Shown piece by piece: positions 1 to 9,789 of a DNA stretch of 64,000 nucleotides (position 1 is its first letter; every line of letters begins with the position of its first letter). The notes beneath the pieces were generated by a model. The model did no database searches. It was not told the DNA's origin and saw nothing but the letters and a program-made list of their open reading frames with translations. Source of the DNA: Neoroseomonas marina. Lineage in GTDB: Bacteria > Pseudomonadota > Alphaproteobacteria > Acetobacterales > Acetobacteraceae. The DNA is taken from NCBI RefSeq assembly GCF_012927745.1, contig NZ_JABBKX010000012.1, positions 1 through 64,000 on the forward strand, read 5' to 3'. A program made the position numbers and the translations under genes.

Positions 1-75
1 GGATCGCTCCTCCACTACTTCAGCCCAGATGAATGCTCAAACTATCTCCGTCACGCCGGATACGACCAAAACTGA
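1..75 (+). mobile_element. IS630-family transposase, C-terminal tail only
   Basis: The + strand is open from base 1 to a TGA at 73-75 and encodes the last 24 residues of a protein ending LRHAGYDQN. The pattern of an aromatic-rich segment, then PDEC, NY and HAGY, resembles the C-terminal end of IS630-family transposases. Everything upstream lies outside the window, so completeness cannot be judged. IS630 elements insert at TA dinucleotides, and a TA sits at 89-90, only 14 bases after the stop and within the stop codon of the next (minus-strand) gene. Family assignment rests on a short peptide. Confidence 0.65.
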
Positions 76-87
76 TCCGATCATGCT

Positions 88-306
88 CTAGGCGTCGCGC
101 GATGTCAGGGCGAAGACGCGCAGCGTGCTGGCGAGCGGCGCCCCATCCACCGCACGGGCGGCGTCGAGTTCGGAGACGAGCGCCGCCAGGCTGAGGCCGC
201 GCTTCAGGGCGATGGATTCGAGCACCGCCCAGAAGGCGGGCTCGAGCGCGACGGAGGTGCGATGGCCGGCGAGGGTGAAGGACCGCTTCGCCAGGTGCGG
301 CGTCAC
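88..306 (-). CDS. Ribbon-helix-helix domain protein
   Basis: A 72-residue protein with the ordering expected of a small RHH (RHH_4/COG4321-type) DNA-binding protein: a basic N-terminus (KRSFTLAGHRTSVAL) giving the beta strand, then two helices around FWAVLESIALKRGLSLAAL. Such proteins probably act as dimeric DNA binders, but the target is unknown. It starts with GTG at 306, overlapping the fumC stop by four bases (GTGA), so it is probably translated by coupling to fumC. The stop codon lies directly beside the IS630-like tail, so its natural C-terminus may have been changed by insertion. Confidence 0.75.
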   Translation of the reverse strand: MTPHLAKRSFTLAGHRTSVALEPAFWAVLESIALKRGLSLAALVSELDAARAVDGAPLASTLRVFALTSRDA

Positions 307-1715
307 CCGCCGCCCTCCAGCCGGACCCCGGGACGGATCATCTCCTCCGCACGCACCCAGCGGTCGAAATCCTCCGGCGCCACATGGCCGAGACGGTGCG
401 CGGCGTCCTTCAGGGTGAGATCCTCGGCCAGCGCCTTCTTCGCGATCGCGACCGCCTTGTCGTAGCCGATGCGCGGATTCAGCGCGGTGACGAGCATGAG
501 CGACTTCGCCACCTGGTCGGCGATGCGCGCAAGGTTCGGCGTGAGCTTCGCGACCATGTGCGTCGCGAAGGACCGCGCGGCGTCGCCGAGCAGATGCGCG
601 CTTTCCAGCACGGCCTCGATGATCACCGGCTTGAAGACGTTGAGCTCGAGATGCCCCTGCGCGCCGGCGAAGGTGACCGTCGTCTGGTTCCCCATGACGC
701 GGGCGCAGACCATGGTCAGCGCCTCGGCCTGGGTCGGGTTGGTCTTGCCCGGCATGATGCTGCTGGACAGGCCGTCGGCCGGCACGACCAGCTCGCCGAA
801 GCCGCCGCGCGGCCCGGAGCCGAGCAGGCGGATGTCGTTGGCGATCTTGGTGAGCGAGACCGCGACCGTGTTCATCGCGCCATGCAGTTCGACGAAGGCG
901 TCGTGCGCGGCCATGCCTTCCGACTTGTCGGGGTTGGGAGCGTAGGCTTCCCCGGTCCGTTCGGCGACGATGGCGCAGAAGACCTCGTCGAACTCCGGAT
1001 GGCGGTTGAGGCCCGTGCCGGCCGCGGTGCCGCCCTGCGGCAGCAGCAGCAGGCGGGGAATGGCGCCGGCGACGCGGGCGATGCCGTTCTCGACCTGGCG
1101 CGCCCAGGTGGCGAATTCGCCGCCCAGCGTGACCGGCACCGCATCCATCATGTGGGTGCGGCCGAGCTTCACGATGTCGGCGTATTCGGCGGCCTTGGCG
1201 GTGAGCGCGGCGTGCAGGGCGGCCAGGCCGGGCAGCAGGCGGTGGCGCACCGCCCGGACGGCGGCGAGGTGCATCACCGTCGGGAAGGAATCGTTGGACG
1301 ACTGGCCGCGGTTGACGTGGTCGTTCGGATGGATCGGCGTCCGCGCGCCGAGCGGCTGGCCGAGCATCTCGTTGGCGCGGTTCGAGATGACCTCGTTCGC
1401 GTTCATGTTGGTCTGGGTGCCCGAGCCGGTCTGCCAGACGGGCAGGGGGAAGTCGGCGTCGCGGCGGCCGTCGATGATCTCCTCGGCCGCGGCCTTGATC
1501 GGTTCGGCGATCGCCTCGGGCAATTCGCCGAGGCGGCGGTTGGCCTCCGCCGCCGCCCATTTCTGCAGGCCCGTCGCGCGGATGACGCCGGGGTCGAGCC
1601 GGGCATCCCCGATGCGGAACAGCGCGCGGGCGCGTTCGGTCTGCGGGCCCCAGTAGCGATCCGCCGGGATCTCGATGGTGCCGAGGCTGTCGGTTTCGGT
1701 GCGCGTCGTGCTCAT
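303..1715 (-). CDS. fumC: Fumarate hydratase class II
   Basis: Interconverts fumarate and L-malate in the TCA cycle; cytosolic, iron-independent homotetramer. The 470-residue length is normal. The substrate-site segment SGTQTNMN lies near residues 98-105 and the fumarase/aspartase signature SSSIMPGKTNP near 317-327. An in-frame GTG at 1733 would add six residues, but family N-termini match the ATG at 1715 (MSTTRTETDSLG). The VOC gene lies 18 bases upstream and the RHH gene overlaps downstream, suggesting one minus-strand transcript. A second, unrelated class I fumarase lies 2.4 kb away. Identification is secure. Confidence 0.95.
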   Translation of the reverse strand: MSTTRTETDSLGTIEIPADRYWGPQTERARALFRIGDARLDPGVIRATGLQKWAAAEANRRLGELPEAIAEPIKAAAEEIIDGRRDADFPLPVWQTGSGTQTNMNANEVISNRANEMLGQPLGARTPIHPNDHVNRGQSSNDSFPTVMHLAAVRAVRHRLLPGLAALHAALTAKAAEYADIVKLGRTHMMDAVPVTLGGEFATWARQVENGIARVAGAIPRLLLLPQGGTAAGTGLNRHPEFDEVFCAIVAERTGEAYAPNPDKSEGMAAHDAFVELHGAMNTVAVSLTKIANDIRLLGSGPRGGFGELVVPADGLSSSIMPGKTNPTQAEALTMVCARVMGNQTTVTFAGAQGHLELNVFKPVIIEAVLESAHLLGDAARSFATHMVAKLTPNLARIADQVAKSLMLVTALNPRIGYDKAVAIAKKALAEDLTLKDAAHRLGHVAPEDFDRWVRAEEMIRPGVRLEGGG

Positions 1716-1733
1716 GACGCGCAATCTAGTCAC

Positions 1734-2141
1734 TCAGGGCGCGGTTCCGTAGGTCGCGATCTCGATCAGGTTGCCATCCGGATCGCGGCAATAGACGGAG
1801 GTGATCGGCCCGAGCGCCCCGTCCTTCGCGACCGGGCCCTGTTCGACCGCGATGCCGCAGCGCTGCAGATGGGCGATCACCTGCTCGGCATCGACGGTGA
1901 CGATGAAACACAGGTCCTCGGTGCCCGGGACGCCGCCGGCGGCGCCGGTCCACCATTCCTGCTGGGTGGATTCGACCGGGCGAAGATTGATCTTCTGGCC
2001 CCCGAACTTCAGGGCGGTGCGGCGATGGGGGCCGAATTCCTCGACCTCCATGCCGAGCACGCGCTGGTACCAGGATGCGGAGATGGTCACGTCCCGGCAG
2101 GTGACGACCAGGTGGTCCAGGCGGTCGACGGCAAAGCGCAT
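1734..2141 (-). CDS. VOC (glyoxalase/bleomycin resistance) family protein
   Basis: A 135-residue protein with the vicinal-oxygen-chelate fold pattern: DHLVVTCRDV at residues 9-18, the middle metal-ligand strand (KFGGQKINLRP), and the C-terminal strand RDPDGNLIEIATYG at 119-132 carrying the usual terminal Glu ligand. H10 is the expected first ligand. Substrate cannot be predicted; relatives annotated as virulence proteins or glyoxalases share this layout. Start ATG at 2141. It precedes fumC with only 18 bases between. Confidence 0.85.
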   Translation of the reverse strand: MRFAVDRLDHLVVTCRDVTISASWYQRVLGMEVEEFGPHRRTALKFGGQKINLRPVESTQQEWWTGAAGGVPGTEDLCFIVTVDAEQVIAHLQRCGIAVEQGPVAKDGALGPITSVYCRDPDGNLIEIATYGTAP

Positions 2142-2208
2142 GACAGGTTCCGATCGGATGGCGGACGGCGCCCTGTACCGAACGCCGCCGCCCCTGTCAC
2201 CCGCGGGA

Positions 2209-2523
2209 TCAGCGGTCCCAGCGGCCCGGGTAGTAGCCCCAGCGGCCGTCGCGTTCGACCCATTGCGGTTCGCGGTAGTGGCGGCCGCGGCGTTCGCGGA
2301 TCCACTGGCCCTCGACCCAGACGTGCCGGCGGCCGTTCCAGCGGTAGTGGCCTGGCGCCCAGACATAGCCGCGACGGGGTGGCGGCACCGGCCGGGCGTA
2401 GGGCGGCGGGGGCGGCGGGCCGAAGCTGAGCGTGACGCTCTGCGCCTCGGCGGCCGAGGGCAGCGTCAGCGCCGCTGCGGCGAGCGCGGGAAGTGCGGCC
2501 AACAGGCCCCGGCGTGTCGACAT
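2209..2523 (-). CDS. Secreted YXWGXW-repeat protein
   Basis: A 104-residue protein with a clear signal peptide (MSTRRGLLAALPALAAAALT, cleavage likely after AEAQ) followed by a proline-rich stretch and repeats of the W-x-x-G-x-W type: YVWAPGHYRWNG, HVWVEGQWIRE and WGYYPGRW. Such repeats occur in small periplasmic or surface proteins of unknown function in proteobacteria. No enzyme motif is visible. The gene stands alone between a VOC gene and a RidA gene, separated from each by short spacers. Confidence 0.8.
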   Translation of the reverse strand: MSTRRGLLAALPALAAAALTLPSAAEAQSVTLSFGPPPPPPYARPVPPPRRGYVWAPGHYRWNGRRHVWVEGQWIRERRGRHYREPQWVERDGRWGYYPGRWDR

Positions 2524-2677
2524 CGTGGTCTCCTTCGCTCTGGGCGGGACTGTGAGGTCCTGCCCGCGGCACCGAGCCTCGGCGGCGCTTGGGGCGCCGG
2601 CGGGGCAGCAATGCTGCGAAGGGTAACGTCACGTTGCGGTGAGGGTTGCCTCACGGCACCCGGATGGATGACCGCGA

Positions 2678-3070
2678 TCAGGCGGCGCTGCCGCGCCGGA
2701 CCGTCACCTCGACCTCGATCTTCATATCGGGCGACATCAGCGCGGTGTGGATCAGGGTCGACGCGGGGCGCGCGCGGCCGAGATACGTCTTGATCACCGG
2801 CCAGCAGGGTTCCCAGTCCTTGGGGTCGGGCACGATGAAGAGCACGCGCACCACCTCGTCGAGCGAGGCGCCGGCCTGTTCGAGCGCCGCGGCGATGTTG
2901 CGGAACACCTGGTCACATTGCGACACCACGTCGGGGCGCATCGTCATGGTGGCGTAGTCGTAGCCGGTGGTGCCCGACACCCAGATGTCGTCGCCGACGA
3001 CGACGGCGCGCGAATAGCCGATCTGTTCCTCGAACGTCGAGCCGGAGGAGATGAGGCGGCGTGGGGGCAT
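2678..3070 (-). CDS. RidA family (YjgF/YER057c/UK114) protein
   Basis: The 130-residue protein fits the trimeric RidA family, which hydrolyses reactive enamine/imine intermediates of amino-acid metabolism or acts on related substrates. The family features seen are VSGTTG near residue 32, a central helix QCDQVFRNIAAALEQAGASL, DVVRVLFIV-like strand, and the C-terminal RPASTLIHTALMSPDMKIEVE (given here as R101 onward) with the conserved Arg and terminal Glu. This subgroup is closer to RidA-like paralogues than to the archetype, so the substrate is uncertain. Confidence 0.85.
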   Translation of the reverse strand: MPPRRLISSGSTFEEQIGYSRAVVVGDDIWVSGTTGYDYATMTMRPDVVSQCDQVFRNIAAALEQAGASLDEVVRVLFIVPDPKDWEPCWPVIKTYLGRARPASTLIHTALMSPDMKIEVEVTVRRGSAA

Positions 3071-3081
3071 GGCTTCGGTCC

Positions 3082-3339
3082 TCAGGCGGTGGTGGGGCCG
3101 CCGCAGCGTTCGGGGCGGTGGATGCGGTCCGTCGACGCGGGGAACTTTTCGAGCTTCGCTACGGGGCGGATCGGGCGCCGGACCAGCTCGCCGCCGCAAT
3201 TGGGGCAAAGCCCGCCCGGCAGCTTCGTCCGCGCGCAGTCGACGCACCAGGTGCATTCGAAGGAACAGATCAGCGCGTCACGGCTGTCGGGGGGCAGGTC
3301 CCGGCCGCAGCATTCGCAGTTGGGGCGGAGCGCGAGCAT
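3082..3339 (-). CDS. DUF1272 domain protein, small zinc-ribbon-like
   Basis: An 85-residue protein with the DUF1272 pattern LRPNCECCGRDLPPDS at residues 4-19, followed by CSFECTWC, CVDCA and CPNCGGEL. The paired cysteines suggest two zinc-binding knuckles. Function is not known for the family. It lies 12 bases downstream of the RidA start, in the same orientation. Confidence 0.85.
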   Translation of the reverse strand: MLALRPNCECCGRDLPPDSRDALICSFECTWCVDCARTKLPGGLCPNCGGELVRRPIRPVAKLEKFPASTDRIHRPERCGGPTTA

Positions 3340-3355
3340 GGGGACGATGCCTCCG

Positions 3356-3838
3356 TCAGGTTGGGCCCAGCGCCATCACCAGCAGGACGCAGGCGAGCAG
3401 TGACGCAAGGCTACGGACATGGTTCCACGCGGTCCAGGGCGCCGAATAGGCGCGCCAGGTCTCGGCCGATGCCGGCCCGTCCGGGTCTTCCTCCGCGAGG
3501 CGGAGGTTGAGCGGCACGTTCGCGACGATGGTGACGACAAAGGCGCCGAGCCCATAGGCCAGGAACGCCGCCCCGGCCCACACGGCGCGTAGCGCCTGCC
3601 CGTCGGCCCAGGCGGCGAGGGCGAGCAGCAGCGGCAGCGAAAGCGCCCCGAAAAAGGTGAAGTCGAAGAGCGGCGTGCGGATCCCTGCGTTGATCCGCTG
3701 CATCGCGCGCATCGCGGCCTGCGGGGCCGTGGCGTCCAGGCCGCGCATCACCACCATCGAGAAGGTGCAGAAGAGCCCCGCAGCGAGGACCGCGGCGAGC
3801 AGCGCCACTGCATGGAGGAGGACGACCAGGCTTGCCAC
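3356..3838 (-). CDS. DUF1772 integral membrane protein
   Basis: A 160-residue membrane protein with four predicted hydrophobic helices (about residues 4-27, 58-76, 84-108 and 138-157), matching the DUF1772 family related to anthrone oxygenases. The conserved NVPLN element follows helix three. Enzyme activity in bacterial members is not established. It is followed on the minus strand by the DUF1272 gene, 16 bases away. Confidence 0.8.
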   Translation of the reverse strand: MASLVVLLHAVALLAAVLAAGLFCTFSMVVMRGLDATAPQAAMRAMQRINAGIRTPLFDFTFFGALSLPLLLALAAWADGQALRAVWAGAAFLAYGLGAFVVTIVANVPLNLRLAEEDPDGPASAETWRAYSAPWTAWNHVRSLASLLACVLLVMALGPT

Positions 3839-3859
3839 GGTGCGCCTCCTGCCCCTTCC

Positions 3860-4104
3860 CTATTGGACCGCGACGACGCGTGAGACCAGTCGCCGGACGA
3901 TCGGCAGCACCACCAGCACGGTGGGGAAGGCGACCGACCAGGAGGTGATCCAGGCAACCGGCCAGCGCGCCAGCATCTCGGCGCCCGGCCCGAGGGCCAG
4001 CAGCGTCGAGATGCCGGAGATGATGACCGTCATGACCCCCGACAGGATGAAGCCGGTCACCGGCAGGGTGTAGCGCGCCGGCAGGCGGCGTTCGCCGCCT
4101 CCGC

Positions 4105-4108
<4 letters not shown>
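3860..4108 (-). CDS. DUF2798 small membrane protein
   Basis: Read from a GTG at 4108, this gives an 82-residue protein with two membrane helices (about 17-40 and 50-70), including [16 protein letters not shown] and [15 protein letters not shown] with the trailing VRRLVSRVV typical of DUF2798. The GTG overlaps the fumarase stop by four bases (GTGA), the usual coupling geometry in this region, which decides the start. Function unknown. Confidence 0.75.
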
Positions 4109-5766
<1,658 letters not shown>

Positions 5767-5982
5767 GCGCAATCTCCGGGCGCGCGAAAGGGCGCGGATG
5801 AGCGGGACTTAGCGCAGCCGGGGGCGGGGCGCCAACCTGGACCAACAGGGCGGCCCGAGGCGGAGCGTCGGGCCGGGAGCGCGAAGTGCGACCGCGCCCG
5901 GACCGACCGTGGCGCCCGGCGGTCCAGCCCACCGCGCGCAAGCCGAGCGCGCGAATGTGTGCGCCGGCGCTCGAGGCCTAGA

Positions 5983-6507
5983 TCAGACTTCCTTCGCCGG
6001 CTTGCGGCGGAAGGCGTCCAGGCTGACGACCTGGCCCTGCGGCGGCGGCGCGGCTTCGGCCGGCGGGGCCTCCTCGGCGGCGGTTTCCTCGGCCGGGGCG
6101 GCATCGTCGAAGGTGGGCGGCTCGGCGCCCGTCACGGGGAAGCGCAGGCCGAACCGGACATGCGGGTCGTGGAACATGGTCAGCGCGCCGAAGGGCACCG
6201 AGAGCCGGGACGGCACGCCACCGAAATACAGCGTCACCTCGAAGCGGCGCGCCTCGCGGTCGATGCGAAGGTCCTCGAACTGGTGCTGCAGCACGATGGT
6301 GATTTCGTCCGGGTAGCGGGCCTTGAGGTGGCCCGGGACGGTCGTGCCCGGATGGTCGGTGCGGAAGGTCAGGTAGAAGTGATGCTCGCCGGGCAGGCCG
6401 TTCGCGGCAACGCTTTCCAGCGCGCGGATGGCCACATCGCGCAGGGCTTCCTCGGCCCAGACGTCGTAGGGCAGGAGGCTGTCGGGCGGGGCGGCATCGT
6501 CGCTCAT
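5983..6507 (-). CDS. sspB: SspB-family ClpXP specificity-enhancing factor
   Basis: Adaptor that tethers ssrA-tagged proteins to ClpXP. The 174-residue protein has the folded SspB domain in its first 115 residues (LPYDVWAEEALRDV, HFYLTFRTDHPG, ITIVLQHQFEDL, VTLYFGGVPSRLSVPFGALTMFHDP), then an acidic Pro/Ala linker, then a C-terminal tail VVSLDAFRRK that fits the ClpX-docking module. An ATG three codons upstream (6516) is also possible; neither has a strong ribosome site. The gene lies directly downstream of the tmRNA gene on the same strand, so tag maker and tag reader are neighbours. Confidence 0.9.
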   Translation of the reverse strand: MSDDAAPPDSLLPYDVWAEEALRDVAIRALESVAANGLPGEHHFYLTFRTDHPGTTVPGHLKARYPDEITIVLQHQFEDLRIDREARRFEVTLYFGGVPSRLSVPFGALTMFHDPHVRFGLRFPVTGAEPPTFDDAAPAEETAAEEAPPAEAAPPPQGQVVSLDAFRRKPAKEV

Positions 6508-6550
6508 GCGGGCCATCTAGGCCAGGAGGGGGCAGGCTGCCAAGGGAAGT

Positions 6551-6830
6551 GGGGGGCTTCTGTTGCCCGGTGCCCCCCGAACCGCGCTTACCTATTTAGG
6601 CAGCGAGCGCCACAGCCTCGCGGCTGTTGTCGTTGGCACTTGTGATTTGGTCCGATGACGGCGGTACCATGCCGGGCAAAAGACGGATCTTTACCGCGCG
6701 CGTCGAGCCTATTTCGCCCCCATCTGCCGCTGACAAGGCGGGGTTGATGGTGGAGGCGCCGGGTACCGCCCCCGGGTCCGCAACGCTTATTCCATACGCC
6801 GTTTATCGCCATAGTCACCGAGGTGACGGC
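6551..6830 (-). ncRNA. ssrA: Transfer-messenger RNA, circularly permuted two-piece form
   Basis: Read on the minus strand, the acceptor piece comes first and ends with an encoded CCA at 6750-6748. Its T-arm is CCGGG, loop GGCGGTA, CCCGG, then the acceptor strand CGCCTCC. After a 26-base spacer the coding piece begins at 6721 with GGGGGCG, which pairs with CGCCTCC in seven base pairs (one G-U). A resume codon GCC at 6637-6635 opens the tag ANDNSREAVALAA followed by TAA at 6598-6596. A 7-bp hairpin at 6551-6578 follows. Permuted ssrA genes cut into two pieces are the known alphaproteobacterial form. Outer ends are approximate. Confidence 0.9.
6596..6637 (-). other. tmRNA proteolysis-tag reading frame
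   Basis: Thirteen codons plus TAA inside the tmRNA coding piece encode ANDNSREAVALAA. With the alanine carried by the tmRNA itself, the N-terminal AANDN is the element recognised by SspB, and the C-terminal ALAA is the element recognised by ClpX; both are established for characterised tags. The middle segment SREAV is lineage-specific. Confidence 0.9.
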
Positions 6831-6872
6831 GCTCATATAGGCGAGCGCGCGCCGGATTTCGAGGGGAATTGA

Positions 6873-8030
6873 TCAGCGGTTCAGGCCGCGTTCCACGATC
6901 CGCGCATAGAGCGCCGCGCCGTAGGGGATCGCTTCGTCGTTGAACTGGTAGCGCGGGTGGTGGGGCATCTCGCCCGGCCCGTTGCCGACATGGAGGTAGG
7001 CGCCGGGGACCTTCTCCATCATGAAGGAGAAATCCTCGGACCCCATGCCGGGCGGGTTGTCGCGGGCGACATTCGCCGCGCCGACCAGGTCCGCGGCGGC
7101 CTCAGCGTAGGCGTCGGTTTCCTTGGGGTCGTTGATGGTGGGCGCGAAGATCAGCCGCCAGTCGACCTCGGCCGTGGCGCCGAAGCCGGCGGCGACACCC
7201 GCCGCAACCCGGCGCAGGCCCTCCTCGATCTGAGTGCCGACCTCGCGGGTGAAGAAGCGGGCGGTGCCGGAGATCGTCGCGGTCTGCGGAATGACGTTGT
7301 AGGCCTCCCCGCCCACCACCTTCGTCACGCTGACGACGGCCGGGTCGCGGGGCGAAAGGGTGCGGCTGACGATCGACTGCAGCGCGGTGGTGACGTGGCA
7401 GGCGGTCAGCACCGGGTCGATGCTCGCCTCGGGGCGCGCGCCATGGGCGCCCTTGCCACCGATCACGATGTCGAAGAAGGCGCCGCCGGCCGCCGTGGGG
7501 CCGCTGCGGATGCCGTATTCGCCCACCGGCATGCCCGGGCGGTTGTGCATGCCGTAGATGGCATCGCAGGGGAAGCGTTCGAACAGGCCGTCCTCGAGCA
7601 TCGCCAGCGCGCCGCCGCAGCCTTCCTCGCCGGGCTGGAAGATGAAGTGGACGATGCCGTCGAAGTTGCGCGTCTCGGCCAGGTATTTCGCGGCGCCGAG
7701 CAGCATCGTGGTGTGCCCGTCATGGCCGCAGGCATGCATCACGCCCTTGGTCGTGCTGCGGTAGGCGACGTCGTTCAGTTCCTCGATCGGCAGGGCGTCC
7801 ATGTCGGCGCGCAGGCCGATGGCGCGGTTGCCGGACCCGTTGCGCAGCACGCCGACGACGCCGGTGCGGCCGATGCCGCGATGCACCTCGATGCCCCAGG
7901 ATTCGAGCTTGCGGGCGACGATCTCCGCGGTGCGATGCTCCTCCATGCCCAGTTCGGGATGGGTGTGGAAATCGCGGCGGATGGCGGTGAGCTCGGCATG
8001 GTCGCGGCGGATGGCGTCGAGGGGGGACAT
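6873..8030 (-). CDS. M20 family amidohydrolase (hippurate hydrolase-like)
   Basis: A 385-residue zinc-dependent amidohydrolase of the M20D subgroup, which cleaves N-acyl amino acids such as hippurate. Metal-site motifs are HTHPELGMEE near residue 22, CGHDGH at 101-106, FQPGEEG near 136 and MHNRPGMPVG near 161. A dimerisation domain lies between about 180 and 290. The C-terminal metal histidine is in MPHHPRYQFNDEAI. Substrate is not predictable. The gene starts at 8030 and reads toward the tmRNA. Confidence 0.88.
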   Translation of the reverse strand: MSPLDAIRRDHAELTAIRRDFHTHPELGMEEHRTAEIVARKLESWGIEVHRGIGRTGVVGVLRNGSGNRAIGLRADMDALPIEELNDVAYRSTTKGVMHACGHDGHTTMLLGAAKYLAETRNFDGIVHFIFQPGEEGCGGALAMLEDGLFERFPCDAIYGMHNRPGMPVGEYGIRSGPTAAGGAFFDIVIGGKGAHGARPEASIDPVLTACHVTTALQSIVSRTLSPRDPAVVSVTKVVGGEAYNVIPQTATISGTARFFTREVGTQIEEGLRRVAAGVAAGFGATAEVDWRLIFAPTINDPKETDAYAEAAADLVGAANVARDNPPGMGSEDFSFMMEKVPGAYLHVGNGPGEMPHHPRYQFNDEAIPYGAALYARIVERGLNR

Positions 8031-8082
8031 GGGCGGTTCCGTGTTTGACGGAGGGCATGGTGCGGCGGGGGGAGGCGCCCGT

Positions 8083-8175
8083 CGAGGGGGCGCCGCCCCC
8101 TCGAGCTCCCCCGCCAGGGGACTGCGGTCCCCTGGACCCGCGGGGACTTAGGGGATTGGTTTCCAAGGGTCTTTC
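8083..8175 (+). repeat. Dispersed double-hairpin intergenic element, copy 1
   Basis: Two adjacent perfect inverted repeats: an 8-bp stem at 8083-8090/8096-8103 (CGAGGGGG arm, loop CGCCG) and a 9-bp stem at 8114-8122/8127-8135 (CCAGGGGAC arm, loop TGCG), followed by ATTGGTTTCCAAGGGTC. A related element with the same architecture and the same TTGGTTTCCAA segment, in opposite orientation, is at 45812-45877. It lies between the divergent M20 and thyX genes. Confidence 0.6.
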
Positions 8176-8252
8176 GTCACCTGGGCCGGGGAGGCTGTGA
8201 CGACTCGGCTCCGGCCCCCTATGAGGCAGGTTTAGACCTACAGGGGGCCGGC

Positions 8253-9194
8253 ATGGCGCTGACCGCGGAACAGCAGCAGGAAATCGACGCCGCGCGCGCC
8301 GCCGAGGGCCGCACGCGCCGCCCCACCGTGCCGGCGCTCGAGGCGATGCTCTTCCAGGCGATCCCCGTGCTCGACCACGGCTTCGTGCGCGTCATCGACT
8401 ACATGGGCGACGATGCCGCCATCGTGCAGGCGGCGCGCGTATCTTACGGGCGCGGCACCCGCGCGGCGAACGAGGATCGCGGGCTGATCCGCTACCTCAT
8501 GCGGCACCGCCATTCGACGCCGTTCGAGATGTGCGAGATCAAGTACCACGTGAAGCTGCCGATCTTCGTGGCGCGGCAGTGGATCCGCCACCGCACCGCG
8601 AACGTGAACGAGTATTCCGCGCGCTACTCGATCCTCGACCGGGAGTTCTACATCCCGGGGCCGGATCACCTGGCGGCGCAGTCGGTGGTGAACCGGCAGG
8701 GGCGCGGCGATGTCCTGGAAGGCGAGGAAGCCGCGCGCGTACTCGACCTGCTGCGTGAGGACGCGACGCGCAACTACGACCATTACCTCGAGATGCTGAA
8801 CGAGGACGATGACGGGCAGAAGCGCGACCCCGGCCGGCAGGGCCTGGCGCGCGAACTGGCGCGCATGAACCTCACGCTCAACGCCTATACCCAGTGGTAC
8901 TGGAAGACCGACCTGCACAACCTGCTGCACTTCCTGTCGCTGCGCGCCGACGCCCATGCGCAGTACGAGATCCGCGTCTATGCCGAAGCGATGCTCGACA
9001 CCGTGAAGGCCTGGGTGCCGATGGCCTACGACGCCTTCCGCGACTACCGGCTCGGCGCGGTCACGCTGTCCGCGCAGATGATGGGCATCGTGAAGCGGAT
9101 GCTGGCCGGCGAGGCCGTCACGCAGGAGGGCTCGGGCCTGTCCAAGCGGGAATGGCGCGAGTTGATGGAGACCCTCGGCCGAGATGCAGCCTGA
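8253..9194 (+). CDS. thyX: FAD-dependent thymidylate synthase
   Basis: Makes dTMP from dUMP using methylene-tetrahydrofolate, with FAD and NAD(P)H as reductant. The ThyX signature [14 protein letters not shown] is at residues 112-125 of 313, preceded by [20 protein letters not shown]. Length is at the upper end for the family. No thyA or folate reductase gene is visible in the window; ThyX organisms can dispense with ThyA. It overlaps the next gene by 11 bases, which suggests a two- to three-gene operon of nucleotide metabolism. Confidence 0.95.
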   Translation: MALTAEQQQEIDAARAAEGRTRRPTVPALEAMLFQAIPVLDHGFVRVIDYMGDDAAIVQAARVSYGRGTRAANEDRGLIRYLMRHRHSTPFEMCEIKYHVKLPIFVARQWIRHRTANVNEYSARYSILDREFYIPGPDHLAAQSVVNRQGRGDVLEGEEAARVLDLLREDATRNYDHYLEMLNEDDDGQKRDPGRQGLARELARMNLTLNAYTQWYWKTDLHNLLHFLSLRADAHAQYEIRVYAEAMLDTVKAWVPMAYDAFRDYRLGAVTLSAQMMGIVKRMLAGEAVTQEGSGLSKREWRELMETLGRDAA

Positions 9195-9789
9195 GCGCGC
9201 CGCGGCGATCCTCGACTTCCTCGCGCTCGCCGACCGGCTGAAGACGGTCGAGCGGCGCGGGCGGGTCGTTCTCCCGGACGGCGCGACGCGGCGCGAGAAC
9301 AGCGCCGAGCATTGCTGGTCGCTCGCGCTGATCGGCACGCTCCTGCATGCCGAGGTGGCCGAGCCGGTCGATCTGGGCCGCGCGCTGATGATGGTCGCGA
9401 TCCATGACCTGGTGGAGATCGAGGCCGGCGACACCTTCGCCTATGACGTCGCCGGCCGCGCCACCCAGGCAGCGCGCGAGGCCGCCGCAGCCGAGACGGT
9501 CTTCGGCCTGCTGCCAGGCGACCTCGGCGGGCGGCTGCGCGCGCTGTGGGAGGAGTTCGAGGCCGGCACGACGTCCGAGGCCCGCTTCGCCATGGCGTGC
9601 GACCGCATGCAGGGCTTCCTGCAGAACGTGATGACCGGCGGCATCGCCTGGAAGGAACACGGCGTCAGCCGCGCGGACACGCTGCCGCGCATGACGCCGG
9701 CGATGCAGGTCGACCCGGTCTTCGCCGCACTGATCGGGCGGCTCTATGACCGGGCGGAAGCGGAGGCCCTTCTCGGGCCGGAGGCATGA
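9184..9789 (+). CDS. HD-domain hydrolase, YfbR-like 5'-nucleotidase family
   Basis: A 201-residue metal-dependent phosphohydrolase of the HD_3 group. Metal motifs are [11 protein letters not shown] (H near residue 40), [14 protein letters not shown] (the HD pair near 78-79) and FAMACDRMQ (D near 140). Relatives dephosphorylate deoxynucleoside monophosphates. Its start lies inside the thyX end and its stop overlaps the next gene (ATGA). A role in balancing deoxynucleotide pools alongside ThyX is inference from this overlap. Confidence 0.8.
   Translation: MQPERAAAILDFLALADRLKTVERRGRVVLPDGATRRENSAEHCWSLALIGTLLHAEVAEPVDLGRALMMVAIHDLVEIEAGDTFAYDVAGRATQAAREAAAAETVFGLLPGDLGGRLRALWEEFEAGTTSEARFAMACDRMQGFLQNVMTGGIAWKEHGVSRADTLPRMTPAMQVDPVFAALIGRLYDRAEAEALLGPEA

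Noticed and set aside
6588..6872. Short open frames on both strands over the tmRNA
   Set aside because: They lie wholly in or across the tmRNA, which explains the conservation-like structure better than a protein.
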